Counted from the stretch's first letter, positions 51,015 to 60,121 are shown. The stretch: 64,000 nucleotides of DNA from Alloyangia pacifica (GCF_900116195.1 NZ_FOZW01000004.1:310001-374000); one strand, 5' to 3'. A program made the numbers and translations. The notes: generated by a model from the letters alone, not told the origin.

Positions 51015-52316
51015 TCAGAGACCGAGGCGGTCGCGCAGCGCGTACCAACTCATCGCCAGCACCAGCAGAGGCGAGCGCAGAGCCGCGCCGCCCGGGAACC
51101 CGGGCACGGGCAGCGCCGCCATGGCGTCGAACCCCGACGACTGTCCGCGCACGGCTTCGGCCAGCAGACGGCCCGCGTGCACGGCGGTGCCGACCCCGTG
51201 GCCGGAGTAGCCCGATGCGGTGAGCACGTTCGGCGCAAGCCGCGCCAGCAGCGGCAGGCGCTTCATGGTGATCGCCAGCGTGCCGCCCCAGGCGTAGTCG
51301 AGCCGCACGTCCTCGAGCTGCGGGAAGATCTCCAGCATCGGCTTGCGCACCAGCGCCCTGATGTCGCTCGGGAATCGGTAGCCGTAGCTCTCGCCGCCGC
51401 CGAACAGCAGCCGCCCGTCGTGGCTGAGACGGAAGTAATTCACCACGAACTTGGAATCGGCCACCGCCACGTCGCGGGTCAGCACTTCGCGGGTCCGCTC
51501 GCCGAGCGGCTCCGTGGCAACGACGAAGTTGTTGATCGGCATGACCTTTGCCGCGACTTTCGGTTCCAGGCCGCCGAGATAGCCGTTGCAGGCATAGATC
51601 ACGTGTTTGGCGCGCAGTGTGCCGCCGCCGGTGTGGACCAGCACCTCGCGGCCCTGTTCGACGCTTTCCACGTGGCTGGTCTCGTAGATCCGCGCCCCGG
51701 CACCGGCAGCGGCCTTTGCCAGCCCCAGCGCGAAACGCAGCGGGTGCAGATGCGCCGCGCCCATGTCGAGCACGCCGCCGCTGTAGTCGGGGGAGGGGCA
51801 GAGCGCATGGAAGGCCTCGCGGTCCATGCGTTCGATTTCGTAGCCGTAGTTTTCGCCCATGTGCTCGGCGTAGTGATGCAGGTGCTCCACGTCGCCCTTG
51901 CTCGAGCCGCACCAGGCGACGCCGTCGCGCAGGTAGCAGTCGATGCCGTGCTTTGCGATCAGAGTGCGGCACAGGTCCTTGGCCTCTTCGCCAAGGTCCC
52001 AGAGCACCCGCGCATTTGCCTCGCCGACCATCTTCTCGAGGCTGAGCTGGTCCTGTCGCTGGCCCGACCCGAGCTGCCCGCCGTTGCGCCCCGAGGCACC
52101 GAAACCGACCCGGTGTGCCTCCAGCAGCGCCACGTCCAGCCCCGCCTCGGCGAGGTGCAGCGCCGCCGAGAGGCCGGTGTAGCCGCCGCCGATGATGCAG
52201 ACATCGGCCCGCGCCTCGCCTTCGAGCTTGGGAAAGGGCGGCAGCAGCTCGGCTGTCGCCGCGTACCAGCTCTGCGGGTACTCGCCGCGCCGATCGTTCG
52301 AGAACAGCAGGTCCAT
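51015..52316 (-). CDS. FAD-dependent amine oxidase, PuuB-like
   Basis: 433 residues. A DAO-type flavoprotein: DVCIIGGGYTGLSAALHLAE is the FAD-binding Rossmann loop, VGFGASGRNGGQLGSGQRQD is the signature of gamma-glutamylputrescine oxidase. The C-terminus has RLDYAWGGTLAITMKRLPLL and YSGHGVGTAVHAGRLLAEAV. It would oxidise a gamma-glutamylated amine, releasing an aldehyde, ammonia or H2O2. The PuuA-type ligases and amidotransferase just upstream support that, but the substrate is inferred. Confidence 0.85.
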   Translation of the reverse strand: MDLLFSNDRRGEYPQSWYAATAELLPPFPKLEGEARADVCIIGGGYTGLSAALHLAEAGLDVALLEAHRVGFGASGRNGGQLGSGQRQDQLSLEKMVGEANARVLWDLGEEAKDLCRTLIAKHGIDCYLRDGVAWCGSSKGDVEHLHHYAEHMGENYGYEIERMDREAFHALCPSPDYSGGVLDMGAAHLHPLRFALGLAKAAAGAGARIYETSHVESVEQGREVLVHTGGGTLRAKHVIYACNGYLGGLEPKVAAKVMPINNFVVATEPLGERTREVLTRDVAVADSKFVVNYFRLSHDGRLLFGGGESYGYRFPSDIRALVRKPMLEIFPQLEDVRLDYAWGGTLAITMKRLPLLARLAPNVLTASGYSGHGVGTAVHAGRLLAEAVRGQSSGFDAMAALPVPGFPGGAALRSPLLVLAMSWYALRDRLGL

Positions 52317-52324
52317 CGCGCCCC

Positions 52325-52385
52325 CTCCTTCATTCGTCTAGACACAAGTATCCCGGGGGTCCGGGAGCAGAGCCCCCGAAACCTG
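52325..52385. repeat. Dispersed intergenic repeat, copy 6
   Basis: CATTCGTCTAGACACAAGTA, then TCCCGGGGGTCCGGGAGCAG, then AGCCCCCGAAACC. It has a TCTAGA block and a degenerate hairpin. It separates the FAD oxidase gene from the GS-like gene. Confidence 0.55.
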
Positions 52386-52401
52386 CCGCGGCCGGGTCCG
52401 C

Positions 52402-53766
52402 TCAGACGTTGAGCAGCAGGTGCTCGCGTTCCCAGGGCGAAATCACCGCGAGGAATTCCTCGTACTCGGTGCGCTTCACGATCGAGTAGACGCGGGCAAA
52501 CTCCGGGCCCAGCACCTCGTGAAGCTTGGTCGCCTCGTCGAAGAGGTCGAGCGCCTGGCCCAGCACGCGCGGGATGTCGCCCTCGCCCTCGTAGGCGTCG
52601 CCGCGAAACTGCTTCGACGGCCGCAGCTCCTCCATCAGACCGAGATAGCCGCAGGCCAGCGAGGCGGCGATGCCGAGGTAGGGGTTGCAGTCCATCCCGG
52701 CGAGGCGGTTCTCGACCCGGCGCGCAGAGGGGCCGGAGATCGGAATGCGAATGCCGGTGGTGCGGTTGTCGCGGCCCCATTCGAGGTTGATCGGCGCGGC
52801 GCTGTCGCGCACGTAGCGGCGGTAGCTGTTGACGTAGGGTGCCAGCACCGCGATGGCCGCGGGCAGGTAGGTCTGCAGCCCGCCGATGAAGTGGAAGAAG
52901 GCATCGGTCTCGCCCCCGGCGGGACCGGAGAAAATGTTGCGGCCGGTCTCGATGTCCATCACCGAGTGGTGGATGTGCATCGCCGAGCCGGGCTCGTCGG
53001 CGATCGGCTTGGCCATGAAGGTGGCAAAGCAGTCGTGGCGCAATGCCGCCTCGCGGATCAGCCGCTTGAAGTAGAAGATCTCGTCGGCGAGCTTCACCGG
53101 GTCGCCGTGCTGAAGGTTGATCTCCAGCTGGCCTGCGCCGCCTTCCTGGGTGATGCCGTCGATCTCGAAGCCCTGCGCCTCGGCGAAGTCGTAGATGTCG
53201 TCGATCACCGGGCCGAACTCGTCGACCGCGGTCATCGAATAGGCCTGGCGCGCCGCGGCGGGTCGGCCTGAGCGGCCCATCATCGGCTTGATGTCCTTGG
53301 CGGGATCGACGTTGCGCGCCACCAGGAAGAATTCCATCTCGGGGGCCACCACGGGCTCCCAGCCCTGCTTGCGGTAAAGCTCGACCACGCGTTTCAGCAC
53401 GTTACGCGGCGCGGCGGGGACGGGCTCGCCCTTGCGGTCGAAGGCGTCGTGGATCACCTGCAGCGTCCAATCGGCGGTCCAAGGCGCGGCGGTGGCCGTG
53501 CTCATGTCCGGGCGCAGGATCATGTCGCGCTCGATGAAGCCGACGTTTTCGTCCGCGGCCTCACCCCAGTCGCCGGTGATCGTCTGGTAGAAGATCGACT
53601 CGGGCAGGTGGAAATAGTCCTGCCGGGCGAATTTCGAGGCGGGAACCGCCTTGCCGCGGGCAATGCCGGGCAGGTCGGCGATCACGCATTCGACCTCGTC
53701 GAGCCGCCGCCCTTCGAGATAGGCGGTGGCGGGTTGCGGAAGCTGGCCTGTCCAGTCCTCGGTCAT
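52402..53766 (-). CDS. Glutamine synthetase-like ligase, PuuA type (copy 1)
   Basis: 454 residues from ATG 53766. A GS-family enzyme that would join glutamate to an amine. GS motifs: EMEFFLVARNVDPAKD, GGAGQLEINLQHGDP, FMAKPIADEPGSAMHIHHSV (catalytic site), LEWGRDNRTTGIRIPISGP (ATP and Arg site) and DCNPYLGIAASLACGYLGL. It overlaps the amidotransferase gene by 4 bp (ATGA). A second GS-like gene lies 0.75 kb further upstream. Confidence 0.9.
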   Translation of the reverse strand: MTEDWTGQLPQPATAYLEGRRLDEVECVIADLPGIARGKAVPASKFARQDYFHLPESIFYQTITGDWGEAADENVGFIERDMILRPDMSTATAAPWTADWTLQVIHDAFDRKGEPVPAAPRNVLKRVVELYRKQGWEPVVAPEMEFFLVARNVDPAKDIKPMMGRSGRPAAARQAYSMTAVDEFGPVIDDIYDFAEAQGFEIDGITQEGGAGQLEINLQHGDPVKLADEIFYFKRLIREAALRHDCFATFMAKPIADEPGSAMHIHHSVMDIETGRNIFSGPAGGETDAFFHFIGGLQTYLPAAIAVLAPYVNSYRRYVRDSAAPINLEWGRDNRTTGIRIPISGPSARRVENRLAGMDCNPYLGIAASLACGYLGLMEELRPSKQFRGDAYEGEGDIPRVLGQALDLFDEATKLHEVLGPEFARVYSIVKRTEYEEFLAVISPWEREHLLLNV

Positions 53767-54449
53767 GCGAGAGCCTTTTGCTTGAAGAAATGCGCGAATT
53801 GATCGGCGACGGCGCGCTGGTCGAGCGGGGTGCCGAGCGCCTTGCCGGCGGCGTCGAGCCGCTCCTGCGGCACCACACCGGGGCCCCGTGTCTCGATCAG
53901 GGCGCGGGTGAAATCGTCGTTGAATTCGGGGTGCGGCTGCACCGTATAGGCGTGGCCCGGATAGAGCAGGGCAGCATAGTCGCAGAAGTCCGAGCTGGCC
54001 ACGACCTCGGCCCCTTGCGGCAGCTCGGTGACCTGGTCCTGATGCCAGGCGTTGATCACCTTCTGCTGCCCGTCCTTGAAGCGATAGGTGGTCGGTCCGA
54101 CCACCCAGCCGCCGGGGTGCTTCTCGACCCTGCCGCCAAGCGCCTGCGCGATGATCTGGTGGCCGAAGCACACGCCGATCAGCGGGCGGCCCTGCGCGTA
54201 GATGTCGCGGATCAGCTGCTCGAGCGGCGGAATCCAGGCGTGGTCCTCGTAGGCGCCGTGGCGCGAGCCGGTGATGAGCCAGCCGTCCGCCGCCTCGGGG
54301 CCTTCGGGGAAGTCGCCGTTCACCACCGACCAGCTTTCGAACTCGAAGCCGTAGCCGTCGAGAAGGCGGGCGAAGAAGGCGGGGTATTCACCGGTCTCGG
54401 CCGCGAGTTCCGCGGGGACGAGGCCGGTCTGCAGGATGCCGATTTTCAT
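53763..54449 (-). CDS. Class-I glutamine amidotransferase
   Basis: 228 residues. ADGWLITGSRHGAYEDHAW, then GVCFGHQIIAQALGG with the nucleophilic Cys, and YTVQPHPEFND with His and Glu complete the triad. In gamma-glutamylation pathways the comparable enzyme (PuuD) hydrolyses the gamma-glutamyl bond of the last intermediate; here the role is inferred. It lies between the two GS-like genes. Confidence 0.88.
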   Translation of the reverse strand: MKIGILQTGLVPAELAAETGEYPAFFARLLDGYGFEFESWSVVNGDFPEGPEAADGWLITGSRHGAYEDHAWIPPLEQLIRDIYAQGRPLIGVCFGHQIIAQALGGRVEKHPGGWVVGPTTYRFKDGQQKVINAWHQDQVTELPQGAEVVASSDFCDYAALLYPGHAYTVQPHPEFNDDFTRALIETRGPGVVPQERLDAAGKALGTPLDQRAVADQFAHFFKQKALA

Positions 54450-54513
54450 GGATCACACGTTGCTTTGTCTGGCCCGAAGGTAGTCTTGCCGCAAAGGCGC
54501 GGCAAGGCCGTGC

Positions 54514-55857
54514 TCAGACCGTATCTAGGTAGATTTCGACCTGTTCCAGCGGCGACAGCTCGGTCATGTAGAGCTGCTCCTGGCGCTTGGTCAGCAGCAG
54601 GTTGCGGATCAGTTCCTGCGGCAGGATGCGGGGCATGATGTCGCTCGCCTCGAAGGCGTCCATGGCCGATTCCCAGTCGGTCGGGATCAGCGGCAGGTCC
54701 TGCGCGTAGGCATTGCCGGTGATCGGCTCGGGCGGCTCGATCTCGTCCTCGATGCCGTTGAGCGCCGCGCCAAGGATGGTGGCCATCAGCAGGTAGGGGT
54801 TCACGTCGCCGCCCGCCACGCGGTGCTCGATCCGGCGCGCCGCCGGGCTGCCCGAGGGCACGCGGATCGCCGCGGTGCGGTTCTCGTAAGCCCAGGAGAT
54901 CCCGCAGGGGGCATGGTTCTCGGGGATCAGCCGCTCGTAGGAATTGAGGTGCGGCGCGAAGATCAGCGTGCTGTCGTGCATCGCGTTGACGCAGCCGCCG
55001 ATGGCGTGGCGCAGCACCTCGGTGCCCTTCGGCCCGCCGTCGTCGAAGATGTTGTTGCCCTCTTCGTCGAGCACCGAGAAATGCATGTGCATCCCCGAGC
55101 CGGCGTAATCCTCGTAGGGCTTCGCCATGAAGGAGGCGGCGAAGCCGTGGCGGCGCGCCAGCCCCTTGAGCAGCATCTTGAACAGCCAGGCGTCATCCGC
55201 CGCGCGCAGCGCGTCGTCCTGGTGCATCATGTTGATCTCGAACTGCCCGAGACCCGCCTCGGAGATGGCGGTATCGGCGGGGATATCCATGTCCTCGCAG
55301 GCGTCGTAGAGGTCGGTGAAGAAGATGTCGAAGGTGTCGAGGGCGCGGATCGACAGCACCTCGGCGGCCTTGCGGCGCTTGCCCGAGCGGGGCGAGACAG
55401 GCACCTGCAGCTTGCGGGTGCTGTCGTCGATCAGGAAGAATTCCATTTCCAGCGCAACCACCGGCGTCAGCCCGTGCCGCTTGTAGCGGTTGACCACCTG
55501 CGCCAGCGCGTGGCGCGGGTCGCCTTCGTAGGGCTTGCCGCCCTCGTGGAACATCCAGATCGGCAAGAGTGCGGTCGGCGCCTCGAGCCAGGGCATCGGC
55601 ACGAAGCCGCGCTCGGTAGGTTTCAACACGCCGTCGCGGTCGCCGGATTCAAAGACCAGCGGGCTGTCGTCGATGTCCTCACCCCAGATGTCGAGGTTCA
55701 GCGCCGAGAAGGGGAAGCGGGTGCCATCCTCGACGACCTTGTGGGCAAAGCGGGAAGGAACGCGCTTGCCGCGCGGCTGTCCGTTGAGGTCGCATGCGGC
55801 CACACGGATGGTGCGGACCTGGGGGTTCTTGCGGAGCCAGGTTTTCGGGTCAGTCAT
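54514..55857 (-). CDS. Glutamine synthetase-like ligase, PuuA type (copy 2)
   Basis: 447 residues from ATG 55857 (GGACAG upstream). GS motifs: ALEMEFFLIDDSTRKLQ, EAGLGQFEINMMHQDDALR, FMAKPYEDYAGSGMHMHFSV, SWAYENRTAAIRVPSGSPAA and GGDVNPYLLMATILGAALNG. It is a diverged paralogue of the copy at 52.4 kb, not a recent duplication. Two ligases could handle two amines, or form a mixed oligomer. Confidence 0.9.
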   Translation of the reverse strand: MTDPKTWLRKNPQVRTIRVAACDLNGQPRGKRVPSRFAHKVVEDGTRFPFSALNLDIWGEDIDDSPLVFESGDRDGVLKPTERGFVPMPWLEAPTALLPIWMFHEGGKPYEGDPRHALAQVVNRYKRHGLTPVVALEMEFFLIDDSTRKLQVPVSPRSGKRRKAAEVLSIRALDTFDIFFTDLYDACEDMDIPADTAISEAGLGQFEINMMHQDDALRAADDAWLFKMLLKGLARRHGFAASFMAKPYEDYAGSGMHMHFSVLDEEGNNIFDDGGPKGTEVLRHAIGGCVNAMHDSTLIFAPHLNSYERLIPENHAPCGISWAYENRTAAIRVPSGSPAARRIEHRVAGGDVNPYLLMATILGAALNGIEDEIEPPEPITGNAYAQDLPLIPTDWESAMDAFEASDIMPRILPQELIRNLLLTKRQEQLYMTELSPLEQVEIYLDTV

Positions 55858-55929
55858 TTTCTGTCCAAGAATTTGATCAAATTCAGCGTAGCGACTCGAA
55901 TGCAGGCTGGCAAGCGGGGGCAGGGGGGC

Positions 55930-55965
55930 GGAAAGCGAGTATTTTCGGAAAGATGAAAGGCTGGG
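55930..55965. repeat. Dispersed repeat, partial copy
   Basis: GAGTATTTTCGGAAAGATGA, the same tail block as at about 32457. Confidence 0.5.
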
Positions 55966-56010
55966 CGACGTTTCGCAAGCGCGGGGTCGGGCGGCTGTTG
56001 CTGCGGGCAC

Positions 56011-56042
56011 AAAAAAGCCGGGCGCGCGCGGCGTCCGGCTTT
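56011..56042 (-). terminator. Rho-independent terminator of the ABC transporter operon
   Basis: On the minus strand, AAGCCGG, a GC loop, CCGGCTTTTTTG. It lies 26 bp past the stop of the last permease gene. Confidence 0.8.
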
Positions 56043-56067
56043 CGGGTCTCTGTCGTCGCGGACCGCC

Positions 56068-56877
56068 TCAGCGCATCAGCAGCCGGGGGCGCATCCGCAT
56101 CTTCTGGCGGCGCTCCTTCGGCAGGTGCCGGTTCAGCCGCTTGTTGATCAGCCCGAAGAGGCCCACCACGCAGAGCGTCAGCAGGATGAAATAGCCCGCG
56201 AGAATGGGGTAGGGCACGAAGGGGTTGAAGGTCTTGTCGGCGAAATAATTGGCGTAATAGAGCGCGTCGCCCCGCTGCTGCCAGGCCGGGAAGCCGGAGA
56301 AGAACACCAGCGTCGTGGCGTGGAAGAGGAAGATCGCCTCGTTGGTATAGGCGGGCCAGGCCAGCCGCAGCATGGTCGGCCAGACGATCTTCTTGAACCG
56401 GGGCCAGCCCGAGAAGCCATAGGCATCCGCTGCCTCGACATCGCCCTTGGGCACCGACAGCAGCGCGCCGTAGAAAATCTCGCCGGTATAGGCGGCGGTG
56501 TTGAGGAACAGCACCAGCGCCGCGCCGAGCCAGGCCGAGGTCAGCGGATCGAAGGCCGAAGAGACCCCCTTGAGGCTGAGGAACAGGAAGTAGGCGAAGA
56601 AGAACTGGATGAACAGCGGCGAGCCGCGGAAGACGAAGATCACCCACTCCGCCAGCTTGCGGACGGGGGTAATCTTCGATGCCTTGCCCACCGCCAGCGC
56701 CGTGGCGAGGAAGAAGCCGGTCACCAGCGCAACGATGCCGAAGTAGATGTTCCACAGCATCCCCGAGCCGATCAGCGTGACCTGCTGGCACAGGGTGAAA
56801 TTGTCGCGCGGCAGCAGCCGCTCGCCGATGCCGATCGAGCGCAGACCGTAGTCCGCGATGGTTTCCCAGCAGCTCAT
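56068..56877 (-). CDS. Polar amino-acid ABC transporter permease (HisM-type)
   Basis: 269 residues from ATG 56877. Inner-membrane channel subunit. IGSGMLWNIYFGIVALVTGF starts the PAAT permease domain; FVFRGSPLFIQFFFAYFLF and the EAA-loop EAADAYGFSGWPRFKKIVWP contact the ATPase. It overlaps the HisQ-type permease by 4 bp (ATGA), so both are made together as a heterodimer. Confidence 0.9.
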   Translation of the reverse strand: MSCWETIADYGLRSIGIGERLLPRDNFTLCQQVTLIGSGMLWNIYFGIVALVTGFFLATALAVGKASKITPVRKLAEWVIFVFRGSPLFIQFFFAYFLFLSLKGVSSAFDPLTSAWLGAALVLFLNTAAYTGEIFYGALLSVPKGDVEAADAYGFSGWPRFKKIVWPTMLRLAWPAYTNEAIFLFHATTLVFFSGFPAWQQRGDALYYANYFADKTFNPFVPYPILAGYFILLTLCVVGLFGLINKRLNRHLPKERRQKMRMRPRLLMR

Positions 56878-57755
56878 GACGCCTTCCTCTGCGCTTCGCC
56901 GCCCATGGTGGCCTGCCCGTGGGTGAGCCGCTTCATGATCCGATCGAGCACGATTTCCGACACGCGGGTGAAGGCGAGGTAGAAGACCAGCAGCGCCAGG
57001 AAGTACCAAACGCGCCAGTCGGGGTGCGGGTAGTCGGTGAACTTCGCGGTCTTCGAGCCGCCGAGTTCGCGCGCCCAGTAGACGATGTCCTCGACGCCCA
57101 GCAGGAAAAGCAGCGGCGTGGCCTTGATCAGCACCATCCACAGGTTCGACAGGCCGGGCAGCGCATAGACCCACATCTGCGGCACGAGGATGCGCCAGAA
57201 GGTCTGGCGGCGGGTCATGCCGTAGGCCTCTGCGGTCTCGAGCTGCGCATGGGGCACGGCGCGCATCGCGCCGAAGAGCACGTTGGCGGCAAAGGCGCCG
57301 AAGACGATGGAGAAGGTCAGCACCGCGAGCGAGAAGCCGTAGGTCTCGTGCACCCATTGGGCGGCGGTCGAGAGCGGCAGCTTGGCCTCGGCGCAGACCA
57401 CGAAATCATTGCCCTGACGGATCGGCTGATCCCAGTCGGGGCATTTCACCTCGTGCCGTATCCACTCGAAGAACTGGTCGAGGGCGATCACGAAGAACAG
57501 GAAGAAGGCGATGTCGGGCACGCCGCGCACGATGGCGATATAGGCCCGGCCCGCCCAGGACAGCGGCGGGAAATGCGAGCGCGCCGCCATGGCGCCGCCG
57601 AAGCCGAAGGCCAGGGCGACGGGCGCGGTGATCGCCAGCAGCAGCAGCACGGTGCCGACCGACACATAGATCGACAGGTGCTTGCCCGTGGTCAGGTAGC
57701 AGCTCAGCCATGCCAGGCCGTCGATCGCGTTAGGGTCGGTACACCAGGAGAACAT
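56874..57755 (-). CDS. Polar amino-acid ABC transporter permease (HisQ-type)
   Basis: 293 residues. An N-terminal helix (LLLLAITAPVALAFGFGGAM) and the second-domain motif AYIAIVRGVPDIAFFLFFVI; EAA loop LETAEAYGMTRRQTFWRILV. A longer periplasmic insert (about 105-140, KCPDWDQPIRQGNDFVVCAE with a Cys pair) is a feature of this protein. It pairs with the adjacent HisM-type permease. Confidence 0.9.
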   Translation of the reverse strand: MFSWCTDPNAIDGLAWLSCYLTTGKHLSIYVSVGTVLLLLAITAPVALAFGFGGAMAARSHFPPLSWAGRAYIAIVRGVPDIAFFLFFVIALDQFFEWIRHEVKCPDWDQPIRQGNDFVVCAEAKLPLSTAAQWVHETYGFSLAVLTFSIVFGAFAANVLFGAMRAVPHAQLETAEAYGMTRRQTFWRILVPQMWVYALPGLSNLWMVLIKATPLLFLLGVEDIVYWARELGGSKTAKFTDYPHPDWRVWYFLALLVFYLAFTRVSEIVLDRIMKRLTHGQATMGGEAQRKAS

Positions 57756-57808
57756 GTCGTATCAGCCGTTGGCGAGGGGGCCGCGCGGGCCCCCTGCCGT
57801 TGCAGCGC

Positions 57809-58531
57809 TCAGAACGGAGCGCCGATTTCCCATTTCACCAGCAGCTCGTTGAGCGAGCCGTCGTCTTTCATCGACTGGATGGCCGCGTCGAACTTTTCCT
57901 TCAGCTCGGTGTCGCTCTGGCGCAGGCCCATGCCGACTCCGCCGCCGATCATCTCGTCCTGCTCGAGCAGCATCACGTCGTCGCTCTCGTCGGCGACCGG
58001 CGCGAGGTAGCTCTTGTCGGCCAGAACCGCGTCGGCCTCGCCGTTGCGCACGGCGGCGACGGTTTCGTCGGGGGTGGCGTATTCGACCAGCGTGGCGCCG
58101 GATTCGGCGACGAAGGCCGCCTGGATGGTGCCGGTCTGCGCGGCGATCACCGCGCCGCCGAGGTCGATGCCCTCGTTGCCCGAGAGCACCAGGTAGGAGG
58201 AGGGATCGGGCTGGGTGTAGTTCTGGGTGAAGCCGATGACCTCTTCACGCTCGGGGGTGATCGACATGCCAGCCATGATCGTGTCGTAGTTGCCCGACAC
58301 GAGGTTGGGGATGATCGAATCCCAGTCGTTGGTCACCCACTCGCAGGTCACTTCCGCGCGCTTGCAGAGCTCGTCGCCGAGCTCGCGCTCGAAGCCGTCC
58401 ACCTCACCTGCGTCATTGATGAAGTTGTACGGAGGGTAGGCGCCCTCGGTGCCCATGCGCACGGTGTCCTGGGCCAGCGCCACAGTGGCGGTCATGGCCA
58501 GCGCGGCGGTGCCGAGAAGGATGGATTTCAT
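57809..58531 (-). CDS. Amino-acid ABC transporter substrate-binding protein
   Basis: 240 residues with a cleavable signal peptide (LLGTAALAMTATVALAQ). An SBP3-type fold: VRMGTEGAYPPYNFINDAGE, GFERELGDELCKRAEVTCEW, then PNLVSGNYDTIMAGMSITPE with the ligand-contact region. It delivers a basic or polar amino acid (or related amine) to the permeases. It lies before both permease genes and after the ATPase gene. Confidence 0.92.
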   Translation of the reverse strand: MKSILLGTAALAMTATVALAQDTVRMGTEGAYPPYNFINDAGEVDGFERELGDELCKRAEVTCEWVTNDWDSIIPNLVSGNYDTIMAGMSITPEREEVIGFTQNYTQPDPSSYLVLSGNEGIDLGGAVIAAQTGTIQAAFVAESGATLVEYATPDETVAAVRNGEADAVLADKSYLAPVADESDDVMLLEQDEMIGGGVGMGLRQSDTELKEKFDAAIQSMKDDGSLNELLVKWEIGAPF

Positions 58532-58581
58532 GTAACTTGCTCCCTGGTTAGGTACGTGTCCGGGGTGGTCTCTGCCGCCCG

Positions 58582-59364
58582 TCAGACGTGGCTGGTCGAC
58601 CGCAGGAAGCCCTGCAGCCGTTCCGACTTTGGCGCGCCGAACAGCTCGGCCGGTGCGCCTTCTTCCTCGATGCGCCCCTGGTGCAGGAACACCACGTGAT
58701 CGCTCACGTCATGGGCCATCTTCATGTCATGGGTGACGATGATCATCGTCCGGCCCTCTGCGGCCAGATCCTTGATCACCTTGACCACCTCCTGCTCAAG
58801 CTCGGGGTCGAGTGCCGAGGTCGGCTCGTCGAAGAGCAGCGCCTCGGGCTCCATGCACAGGCCGCGCGCGATCGCCGCGCGCTGCTGCTGGCCTCCCGAC
58901 AGTTGCGCCGGCCAGGCGTCGGCCTTGTCGCCGATACCGACCTTGTCGAGGTAGCGCCGGGCAGCGGCCTCGACCTCGTCGCGCGGGCGGCCGAGCACGG
59001 TGAGTGGCGCCTCCATCACGTTCTGCAGGATGGTCATGTGGGCCCAGAGGTTGAATTGCTGGAAGACCATGGAAAGGTTGGTGCGGATGCGCAGCACCTG
59101 CTTTGCATCGGCGGGACGGCGCGAATGGCCGCTGCCGTGCCATTGCACCGGCTCGCCCTTGAACAGGATCTCGCCCTGCTGGCTGTCCTCGAGCAGGTTG
59201 CAGCAGCGCAGCAGCGTCGACTTGCCGGAGCCCGACGAGCCGATCAGCGAGACCACGTCGCCGCGCTTCGCGGTGATGCTGACCCCCTTGAGCACTTCGA
59301 GCTCGCCGTAGGCCTTGTGCAGATCGCGGATCTCGATGACTGGAGCTTGGGCTGTCTCGGTCAA
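58582..59364 (-). CDS. Amino-acid ABC transporter ATPase (HisP/GlnQ-type)
   Basis: 260 residues from a TTG start (AAGAAGG upstream). Walker A SLIGSSGSGKSTLLRCCNLL, Q-loop FQQFNLWAHMT, signature LSGGQQQRAAIARGL, Walker B EALLFDEPTSALDPEL and switch His in IIVTHDMKMAHD. It is the first gene of the ATPase, SBP, permease, permease operon and the start of the nitrogen cluster. Confidence 0.93.
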   Translation of the reverse strand: MTETAQAPVIEIRDLHKAYGELEVLKGVSITAKRGDVVSLIGSSGSGKSTLLRCCNLLEDSQQGEILFKGEPVQWHGSGHSRRPADAKQVLRIRTNLSMVFQQFNLWAHMTILQNVMEAPLTVLGRPRDEVEAAARRYLDKVGIGDKADAWPAQLSGGQQQRAAIARGLCMEPEALLFDEPTSALDPELEQEVVKVIKDLAAEGRTMIIVTHDMKMAHDVSDHVVFLHQGRIEEEGAPAELFGAPKSERLQGFLRSTSHV

Positions 59365-59510
59365 GCCAAACCTTCTTGCGCAGTTGCTGATATTGGCGGC
59401 GAGAATGGGCGGAAAACGGGCCGGTTGTCCATGTCGAAAACGGTGCCTGCCCGCGGGGTTGCGCGGCGTAAATCGGCAACTGCCCGGAAATCAGCCGTCG
59501 GGCCGCTGGC

Positions 59511-59951
59511 TTATCCCGCCGCTTCGACCCGCTGCCGCGCCAGCGCCGAATCCCTGTCGTTGATGCCAAGCAGGTTCGAAACGAGCCGCAGCAGCGCATC
59601 TTCCTCGTCGTCGCGCTCGCCGTCCGCCAGGGCGACCTGCCAGAGCGCCTCGATCACCGCGATGCGGTCCTCGTAGGCGACGGCATCCTTGATCGCGCGG
59701 GTAAAGCGTACCGTGTCGGGCGCCTCGGCCTCCAGTGCCTCGGCCTCGCGGCGCAGCTTGCTCGCCTCGAAGGGCGAGAGCCCGTAGCGCGTGGCGGCAA
59801 TGCGGTCGATCCGGTCCTGTTCGGACTGGTCGTAGGTTTCATCGGCCCGGGCCACACGCACGAGCAGAGCGCAGAGCGCCAGCCGCGCATCGGCGTCGGG
59901 CAGGGGCTCGGGGCCGGGATCGACCAGCCGCTTCAGGAAATCTGCAAACAT
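59511..59951 (-). CDS. TerB-like protein (copy 1)
   Basis: 146 residues from ATG 59951. A helical TerB fold: LALCALLVRVARADETYDQS, then YGLSPFEASKLRREAEALEA, then VAYEDRIAVIEALWQVALAD followed by GERDDEEDALLRLVSNLLGI with the acidic metal-type positions. TerB-like proteins are common stress-linked proteins; tellurite resistance is not implied. The next minus-strand gene upstream is a second, diverged copy. Confidence 0.8.
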   Translation of the reverse strand: MFADFLKRLVDPGPEPLPDADARLALCALLVRVARADETYDQSEQDRIDRIAATRYGLSPFEASKLRREAEALEAEAPDTVRFTRAIKDAVAYEDRIAVIEALWQVALADGERDDEEDALLRLVSNLLGINDRDSALARQRVEAAG

Positions 59952-60045
59952 GCAAAAGATATAGACCCTGCCGCGGCGCTCGCCAACGGCTGACACACAG
60001 GCGCGCCGCACGAAGCCGTGTCCGCGGTCCCGGTCTTTCAGGCGA

Positions 60046-60112
60046 GCTTCCACATGGACCAAATATCCCGGGGGAGTCCGCGTCAGCGGGCGGGGGCAGC
60101 GCCCCCGGCGGG
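60046..60112. repeat. Dispersed intergenic hairpin repeat, copy 7
   Basis: CCACATGGACCAAATATCCC, then GGGGGAGTCCGCGTCAGCGG, then the intact hairpin GGGGGCAGCGCCCCC (60092-60106). It lies between the two TerB-like genes. Confidence 0.75.
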
Positions 60113-60121
60113 CGGCCCGGA

